7,715 bases of DNA from Calditrichota bacterium (GTDB taxonomy: Bacteria > Zhuqueibacterota > Zhuqueibacteria > Zhuqueibacterales > Geothermadaptataceae). Where the stretch lies: NCBI GenBank assembly GCA_008501545.1, contig QQUM01000480.1, forward strand, positions 1 through 7,715, given 5' to 3'. This document shows positions 1 to 4,535 of this stretch, piece after piece; position 1 is the first letter of the stretch; each line of letters starts with the position of its first letter. The translations under genes and the position numbers were made by a program. The notes below the pieces were generated by a model. It was not told the DNA's origin. It did not search any database and saw only the letters and a program-made list of their open reading frames with translations.

Positions 1-473
1 TTCATTACTTTTAACGTCCCGGTCAATTTACCGCCGATTTCAGGCGTCCATTCTGCTGATTGTCTTAATTCTGATCGTGTATTGGATGAATTGGGCGTGG
101 TGCCGCCGGAATTGGGCGTTTTATAAACCACCCAGTCAGTGCCATCATTCGTATTGAAGAAGTAATCTTCATGTTCATAATTCACTAAATTTCTAGCGCT
201 GGAACCATCACCCATCGTGATTCTCCATTGGTCGTAGAATGATATTACATCGCTCGGATATCCTGCATAATTCTCACCGGCAGCTGATGAATCCTGCGTT
301 ATTGTATCCAATGGTGGTTTGGAACTCTCTGGCAATTCTGTATCCAATGTAAGTTCTTCATCCGACTGCAATTCTGCATCCATAATCGGATTTGAGCAGC
401 TGTGTAAAATCAATGCCACGGCGACCAACAAGAATAGCAATGGAAATAATGGTTTTTTAAAATAGTTTTTCAT
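1..473 (-). CDS. PL7-family alginate lyase lipoprotein, N-terminal part (cut by window edge)
   Basis: The first 157 codons are present and the rest lies beyond base 1. The start is MKNYFKK, followed by a hydrophobic segment (residues about 8-23) and a lipobox-like LHSC with the lipidated Cys at residue 26. His at -2 of the lipobox is unusual. No Asp follows the Cys, so outer-membrane placement is plausible. After a low-complexity acidic linker (about 30-70) the sequence YPSDVISFYDQWRITMGDG matches the opening strand of alginate lyase 2 (PL7) domains. TRSELR at residues 132-137 is the conserved PL7 R-[ST]-E-L-R motif, whose Arg and Glu line the substrate groove. PL7 enzymes cleave alginate by beta-elimination. 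The later QIH and YFKAG motifs fall outside the window and cannot be checked. Upstream, GAGAG about 5 nt before the ATG is only a weak ribosome-binding site. The gene lies 188 bp downstream of the PL6 gene on the same strand. Confidence 0.82.
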   Translation of the reverse strand, partial: MKNYFKKPLFPLLFLLVAVALILHSCSNPIMDAELQSDEELTLDTELPESSKPPLDTITQDSSAAGENYAGYPSDVISFYDQWRITMGDGSSARNLVNYEHEDYFFNTNDGTDWVVYKTPNSGGTTPNSSNTRSELRQSAEWTPEIGGKLTGTLKVM

Positions 474-504
474 TTTGTTCTCTCATTATGCAACATTAAG
501 CTCG

Positions 505-551
505 TTACAATGCTCTGCATTGTAATGCGTACTTGGACGCTCCAGCGTCCA
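505..551. repeat. Two adjacent perfect hairpins in the PL6-PL7 spacer
   Basis: The first inverted repeat is TTACAATGC (505-513), loop TCT, GCATTGTAA (517-525): a perfect 9-bp stem. The second is TGGACGC (534-540), loop TCCA, GCGTCCA (545-551): a perfect 7-bp stem. They lie between the PL6 stop and the PL7 lipoprotein start. No T-run of terminator quality follows on the minus strand. Paired short palindromes of this kind are typical of dispersed intergenic repeat elements, and they could also affect mRNA stability or read-through. The function is not known. Confidence 0.6.
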
Positions 552-597
552 GTTAATTTTTAAATCTAAATACATACTGAGGTAAAATTTATCGTAT

Positions 598-645
598 GTT
601 CTTTTTGCTTCGCCGGCCGTTGGCTTTGCTTGATCAAAAAAGAAC
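598..645. repeat. Inverted repeat just downstream of the PL6 gene
   Basis: GTTCTTTTT at 598-606 pairs with AAAAAGAAC at 637-645, enclosing a GC-rich interior that includes GCCGGCCG. On the minus strand this lies 17 nt past the PL6 stop, and T-runs (reading TTTTTTT at 653-647) sit between the stop and the stem. It could reduce read-through from the PL6 gene or be a dispersed intergenic repeat. The arrangement is not a classical intrinsic terminator, because the T-run precedes the stem and the stem base is A/T-rich. Confidence 0.4.
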
Positions 646-661
646 CAAAAAAACATGTAAA

Positions 662-3600
662 TCAACGAAGCAGCATCATTTTCTTCGACGCCATTTTTCC
701 ATCATCAATCTGCAATCTGTAAAAATATATCCCCGAAGCCACATCAGCGGCATCCCACATAACAGTATGATTCCCGGCATTCCGTTGTCCATCCACGAGC
801 GTTGCAATGTGCTGCCACAACACATTAAAAATTTGCAGTTTGACATGAGCGCCCTCGGGAAGCACAAAGCGAATCGTTGTTGTCGGATTAAATGGGTTGG
901 GATAATTCTGTTCTAAAGCAAACCCAGTTGGCATTGCCGGAGTCTCTTCGAATACCACAGTCGAGTTTCCGGCCCAGCGCAAGTCACCCAAAGCGCTGCC
1001 GTCATGGGCCAGATTCAAGACTGGCGAATTGGTATCGAGCGTAAAATCGCCGTTTTGTGGATCAGCGAACATGGGGTCGTAGCCATAAATTGTGTTTTCA
1101 AGCACAGTTCCCCCCTTTGGCGCCTTCATGTCCACAGCTTTCACCTGAAACGTATCGATATGGCTGGAGACAGAGCCAGGCGATTGCACTTCAAATAAAT
1201 CGCCGTCACGACTATGACCGGAAGTGCGGCTTTTGGCAATGATGATGTTTCGGAAAATTGTATTTTCATTGTTTTTAATGTATGCCACTCGTGTGGCGCT
1301 GTGGTATATGGTTAAATGTTCCATTAAAACATAAGCGTCGGGCGTTGCAGAATTTTCATCAGCATAAAATCGGATGCATTCAGCGTCGATATTCACAAAC
1401 GTGCAGTTGCGCACGATGAGGGAATCGACAGCGCGGTCGGTGTTAAATTTTTCTGTGTCGGAAATACGAATCGCTTCATAGCCAAAGTTCGTAAACGTGC
1501 AATTCTCGATGCGCACCGTCCCGCCAACAGCGCCTGTGCCAAAACGCAGCGCATGTCCATCACCATCCGGATTTTTGTCCTGATAAAAATCTTTAAAATC
1601 ACAATCTTTCAGTGTGATATTCACTCCACGACGAGGCGTTAAACCGCTGTCATCGGGCTGCACGCGAATGGCGTATTTCATCCCATGCGACAAATCATGC
1701 CCACCGTCAAATACAATTCCTTCGACTATGAGATCATCATAAACTCGAAGTATTTCGATGTTTTTTTGATTGGGATCAGAGTTGATTAAAATCGGCTTTT
1801 TATCGAGATTGGGCGCTGCGAGAATCGTTAGTGGTTGGGAAATGATAACGCCGAGGGTGTCATTGGTGGTGTAAACACCGCCGCTTGTGGTGAGCATCAG
1901 CGTATCGAGGCCCTGAGCATAAGCGGATTGCACAGCTTCGCCCAAATCATCGGTATCGTCTATTTCCAAAACGCCATGGGAGCCTCCGCCTGCATCTTCC
2001 ACAAAAACAGGCTGCAGGAGTTTGTTGGTATCCATCGTGATATGCATTGTAGCGGCACTGTCGGCAAAGGGACTTTTCCAGCTGTCAAACTTCCATCCGG
2101 CTGCGGGTTTGGCTGTCACTTTGACGATTGTGCCTTGCACCCAAGTTTCACCGGGAGGATCGAATAATACGGAGCCTTGTCCCGTGATCCAGGTCAAAAT
2201 ATTGTATTCGGGCAGAGATTCAAAAACCGCGGTAACTGATACATCTTCTGTGATGAGCAACGTTAATGGATTTTCTGTGGATGAGACATCACCCGTCCAT
2301 TTGGAAAACCACGTCGAAGAATCTGCGGGAACTGCAGTGAGTGTTACCTCTGTGCTGTCTTCGTAAAGACCGCCGGGAGGATTTAATTTAACCGATCCCC
2401 GGCCTTCGATCGTGACTGAGAGCACGTTGGGCAGCACCACGCTCTCCCAATTAGGGCCAACATGCTCCGCTGTCAATGGTGTGTAAACCACCGGATCTGA
2501 TGAAACTTCATCGGCACCCACATCAAAAGGCTGTGTTCTGGGATGCCCATCAAAATCTTCGGTGATAACATCGTATTCGCCAAGGGCTGCGCCGATAACA
2601 GGACTATCTGGCAAAGGACGCCAGATACTATCCACCGCAATCGCCAGTTTTGGATCAGTCCAATTTATTCCAGCGGGCTGTTCGATGCCCAACGCGGCGC
2701 CAAACATGATATTGCCTTGCCATTCAAGATTGATGGGTGTGTCAAACTGGGTAATGACGGTTTCGCCTTCGGAAATCAAAGCATTGTTTGCAATGGTGCA
2801 ATCCAATGGTGGCAGAGTGAGTTCAGAATCCACGCCGGCGCCGATTGCAATCGCGCTCTTGCAATCGACAAAAGTATTGAAAGCGACAAGGGCTCTTTTA
2901 ACCTGGAAATAACGGTTGAGCGGCGAGTCGGGCACACCGTTCATAAAAGTTATGGCGGAGCGCCACTCGGAGCCATGCAGATCCTGAAAATAATTATTAT
3001 AAACTTTGTGATCTTCACCAATGATGCGAACACCACCGGCTTGTGAATTTTGATTGCCAAAGAAAAAATTGCCATAAATTTGAGAGCGGTTACCGTGACG
3101 CAAAGTCAACATGCCAGCATTATCAAAAAAAGTATTGTGACGAAAAACATTATCACCCATTTTATTGGAAATGATTTCGATCTCTCCATTACAACGCTCA
3201 AAATAATTCCATTCAACTATGGTTTTCGAATCGTGCATCGACCACTCGCTGGTGCCGACCCGAATAATCTCCGCCCCATTCCTACCCAAAGGCGGGCGGT
3301 TGCCAAAATAATTATTGTCGATCAGGTGATAATCGGGTTCCGCATCGCCCCATACAACCAGCAAGGCGCCTTCATTGGTTTTACCGGAAAAGAAGCAATG
3401 GTCGACTCGGTTGTACTGACCATAGAGGGAAACCCATTTAAATTCGTCGCCATCGTTTTCAGGGCTGTAATTTTCGATTGATGTATTGGTCAGACGGCAG
3501 TGTTTCGCCGAGCCTTTGCCACTCGTACGGAAGCGGATAACATGGCTGTCGGTAGTGGTCCCGTCAAGAAAGCGCAGGCCATCGACGACCATCCAGGAAC

Positions 3601-3883
3601 CGCCGATTTGCAATTTGGAATTGCCGCTAATCACAACCTGCCCGGGCGTTTGCGCGCGCAAGGTGATGGGATTGGTTTCAGTACCTTCGCCTTCGAAAAC
3701 GATTGTTACGCTACTCCATAATCCGTTGGCCATTGTCACCGTGTCGCCTGGCTGCAGTTGAGGAAGAGCGTTGTTGATTTCGCTTGTATTGTGAACAAAA
3801 TAGTCGGTGGCAGTGAGTTGGCTTGTTGCTACAAACAGGACCAGTAAAACGAAGCGGATGGATTTATGGAGTGGTATGTTCAT
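662..3883 (-). CDS. Secreted multidomain PL6-family polysaccharide lyase (probable alginate lyase) with T9SS sorting domain
   Basis: A 1073-residue protein. The start MNIPLHKSIRF opens a signal peptide cleaved near LTA-25/TDYF. Residues about 27-460 form a right-handed beta-helix PL6 domain. NGEIEIISNK (232-241) and LTLRHGN (259-265) supply Lys241 and Arg262, spaced 21 apart as in the catalytic Lys/Arg pairs of chondroitinase B and AlyGC. Glu234 and Glu236, with probably Asn202, match the calcium-binding ligands. PL6 enzymes cleave alginate, or more rarely dermatan sulfate, by beta-elimination; the nearby PL7 gene favours alginate. Two InlB-like repeats follow (about 488-555 and 560-628). Next is a second beta-helix module (636-970) homologous to the repeats of the upstream 873-residue protein. 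Last is a T9SS sorting domain (990-1073, QNYPNPFNP to KKMMLLR) for cell-surface export. One CTD position that is usually Gly reads Trp (NVLWQ). The open frame continues upstream to 4087, but only the 3883 ATG gives a signal peptide. No Shine-Dalgarno is visible before it. Confidence 0.92.
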   Translation of the reverse strand: MNIPLHKSIRFVLLVLFVATSQLTATDYFVHNTSEINNALPQLQPGDTVTMANGLWSSVTIVFEGEGTETNPITLRAQTPGQVVISGNSKLQIGGSWMVVDGLRFLDGTTTDSHVIRFRTSGKGSAKHCRLTNTSIENYSPENDGDEFKWVSLYGQYNRVDHCFFSGKTNEGALLVVWGDAEPDYHLIDNNYFGNRPPLGRNGAEIIRVGTSEWSMHDSKTIVEWNYFERCNGEIEIISNKMGDNVFRHNTFFDNAGMLTLRHGNRSQIYGNFFFGNQNSQAGGVRIIGEDHKVYNNYFQDLHGSEWRSAITFMNGVPDSPLNRYFQVKRALVAFNTFVDCKSAIAIGAGVDSELTLPPLDCTIANNALISEGETVITQFDTPINLEWQGNIMFGAALGIEQPAGINWTDPKLAIAVDSIWRPLPDSPVIGAALGEYDVITEDFDGHPRTQPFDVGADEVSSDPVVYTPLTAEHVGPNWESVVLPNVLSVTIEGRGSVKLNPPGGLYEDSTEVTLTAVPADSSTWFSKWTGDVSSTENPLTLLITEDVSVTAVFESLPEYNILTWITGQGSVLFDPPGETWVQGTIVKVTAKPAAGWKFDSWKSPFADSAATMHITMDTNKLLQPVFVEDAGGGSHGVLEIDDTDDLGEAVQSAYAQGLDTLMLTTSGGVYTTNDTLGVIISQPLTILAAPNLDKKPILINSDPNQKNIEILRVYDDLIVEGIVFDGGHDLSHGMKYAIRVQPDDSGLTPRRGVNITLKDCDFKDFYQDKNPDGDGHALRFGTGAVGGTVRIENCTFTNFGYEAIRISDTEKFNTDRAVDSLIVRNCTFVNIDAECIRFYADENSATPDAYVLMEHLTIYHSATRVAYIKNNENTIFRNIIIAKSRTSGHSRDGDLFEVQSPGSVSSHIDTFQVKAVDMKAPKGGTVLENTIYGYDPMFADPQNGDFTLDTNSPVLNLAHDGSALGDLRWAGNSTVVFEETPAMPTGFALEQNYPNPFNPTTTIRFVLPEGAHVKLQIFNVLWQHIATLVDGQRNAGNHTVMWDAADVASGIYFYRLQIDDGKMASKKMMLLR
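974..1978 (-). repeat. Third copy of the beta-helix accessory module, within the PL6 lyase gene
   Basis: This stretch encodes residues 636-970 of the PL6 enzyme. It aligns along its length with both repeats of the 873-residue protein. Shared landmarks, in order, are DTLMLTTSGG, LTILAAPNL..KP, GIVFDG, VRIENCTFTNFG, RNCTFVNID, FRNIII, and the closing DPMFADPQNGDFTL...SPV...HDG..LGD..W. The DNA is clearly diverged from the other two copies. It lacks the segments with YKSDHIVTVPHGG and the GGSKNG loop that both of the others carry. From memory the layout recalls Pfam DUF4957/DUF5123-type domains, which I cannot confirm here. No PL6 catalytic Lys/Arg signature is seen inside the module. Confidence 0.75.
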
Positions 3884-3899
3884 TTGAAAACAGATATTT

Positions 3900-4139
3900 T
3901 TAAGTAGACGTAAGTGATTGTTTATATAAAGTGCACTCATGTTGCACCTTGTAACCGCATTCAGATGATAAACAGCATGATTTGCACAGAGACGTTTCCC
4001 AAGCCTGACGAAACCAGGCACCATTCTGGAATATCCACGACAAAATGAATTCCTTTCCCGGATCTCTTTGCAGGTTATGTCCTTCACACCATTTATCTAT
4101 TTCGATCTTTTTCTTTTGTGCCAGTAAATATTCTCTCAT
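3900..4139 (-). CDS. Small Cys/Trp-rich protein of unknown function
   Basis: A 79-residue protein ending 16 bp before the PL6 start, so the two are probably co-transcribed. It has no signal peptide or membrane segment and is predicted to be cytoplasmic. The N-terminal half is charged (MREYLLAQKKKIEIDKW). The middle, DPGKEFILSWIFQNGAWFRQ, is followed by AWETSLCKSCC. The six Cys are at 18, 52, 55, 56, 61 and 69. The C-x2-C-C-x4-C-x7-C cluster could bind zinc or an iron-sulfur cluster, which is inference. The pattern K-W ... D-x-G-x-E ... W-I ... F-R-x-x-W resembles short conserved hypothetical proteins I recall from environmental bacterial genomes, but I cannot name a family. In favour of a real gene: no competing gene occupies either strand, and the composition looks protein-like (four Trp, amphipathic). 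Against: it is short and has no clear Shine-Dalgarno. Confidence 0.6.
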   Translation of the reverse strand: MREYLLAQKKKIEIDKWCEGHNLQRDPGKEFILSWIFQNGAWFRQAWETSLCKSCCLSSECGYKVQHECTLYKQSLTST

Positions 4140-4318
4140 GATGCCATTTCAAGGATGATTGCTTACAATTCATCTCATTTTTTTGATTAAAATTATGTGC
4201 TTTATCGTTTGAGACGAAAAGCTTCTATTAAAAATTATGTACCGTTACAGCCAAATTTTCGTAAATCAGCTTAACTCTCCCCTATACCGATTTGCAAAAG
4301 AATTGTCCGATGTTTGTA

Positions 4319-4419
4319 GTCATTCCGGTCGCCCGATTTTGGCGTACCGGAATCTTTTTGAGCCTGCTTCGAACAGGGAGATGCCGGGATTCGATAAAAA
4401 ACATCGAACCCGGCATGAC
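4319..4419. repeat. REP/BIME-like composite palindrome
   Basis: Outer arms GTCATTCCGG (4319-4328) and CCCGGCATGAC (4409-4419) are near-complementary. Inside are two strong hairpins. ATTCCGGTCGCC (4322-4333) pairs with GGCGTACCGGAAT (4341-4353) with one bulged base. ATGCCGGG-A-TTCGAT (4381-4395) pairs with ATCGAACCCGGCAT (4403-4416), also with one bulge. The first is followed by CTTTTT (4354-4359), so on the plus strand it resembles an intrinsic terminator, but no plus-strand gene precedes it. The arrangement fits a dispersed intergenic palindromic element lying between the 873-residue gene and the small Cys-rich gene. Nothing else is seen in the 396-bp gene-free stretch 4140-4535 apart from the hairpin at 4474-4512. 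Confidence 0.65.
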
Positions 4420-4473
4420 TTCCAGAAAATGATTAATAAGACAAAACTTTTGCAAATTGTAATATAAATCGAT

Positions 4474-4512
4474 GTATCCCGCTCTAAAAATGAGCGGGAT
4501 ACTAAGGATGCT
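4474..4512 (-). terminator. Hairpin downstream of the 873-residue gene; possible terminator and repeat-element half
   Basis: GTATCCCGCTC (4474-4484) pairs perfectly with GAGCGGGATAC (4492-4502) around a 7-nt A/T loop. It starts 34 nt past the stop codon of the 873-residue gene in the direction of transcription. The trailing sequence on the minus strand is only moderately T-rich, so terminator strength is uncertain. The right arm and its extension, GGGATACTAAGGATGCT, resemble the right end of the larger element at 7223-7340 (GGGACTACTCAGGATGCT). This may therefore be a shortened member of the same repeat family. Confidence 0.5.
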
Positions 4513-4535
4513 CAGATATGGATACTAAATTTTCC

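Noticed and set aside
596..916. Plus-strand reading frame of 106 codons
   Set aside because: It begins in the inverted repeat at 598-645 and then runs antisense through the PL6 sorting domain; it has no independent support.
1835..3761. Several plus-strand frames of 70-167 codons opposite the PL6 gene
   Set aside because: They are antisense shadows of a gene with clear family motifs, and none shows a signal peptide, domain or ribosome-binding site.
3884..4087. N-terminal extension of the PL6 reading frame up to an ATG at 4087
   Set aside because: The extra 68 residues do not look like a signal or domain, they would bury the real signal peptide, and they overlap the better-supported small Cys-rich gene in another frame.
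4237..4467. Plus-strand reading frame of 76 codons in the gene-free stretch
   Set aside because: Most of it is a translation of the composite palindrome at 4319-4419, with no ribosome-binding site and no recognisable domain.
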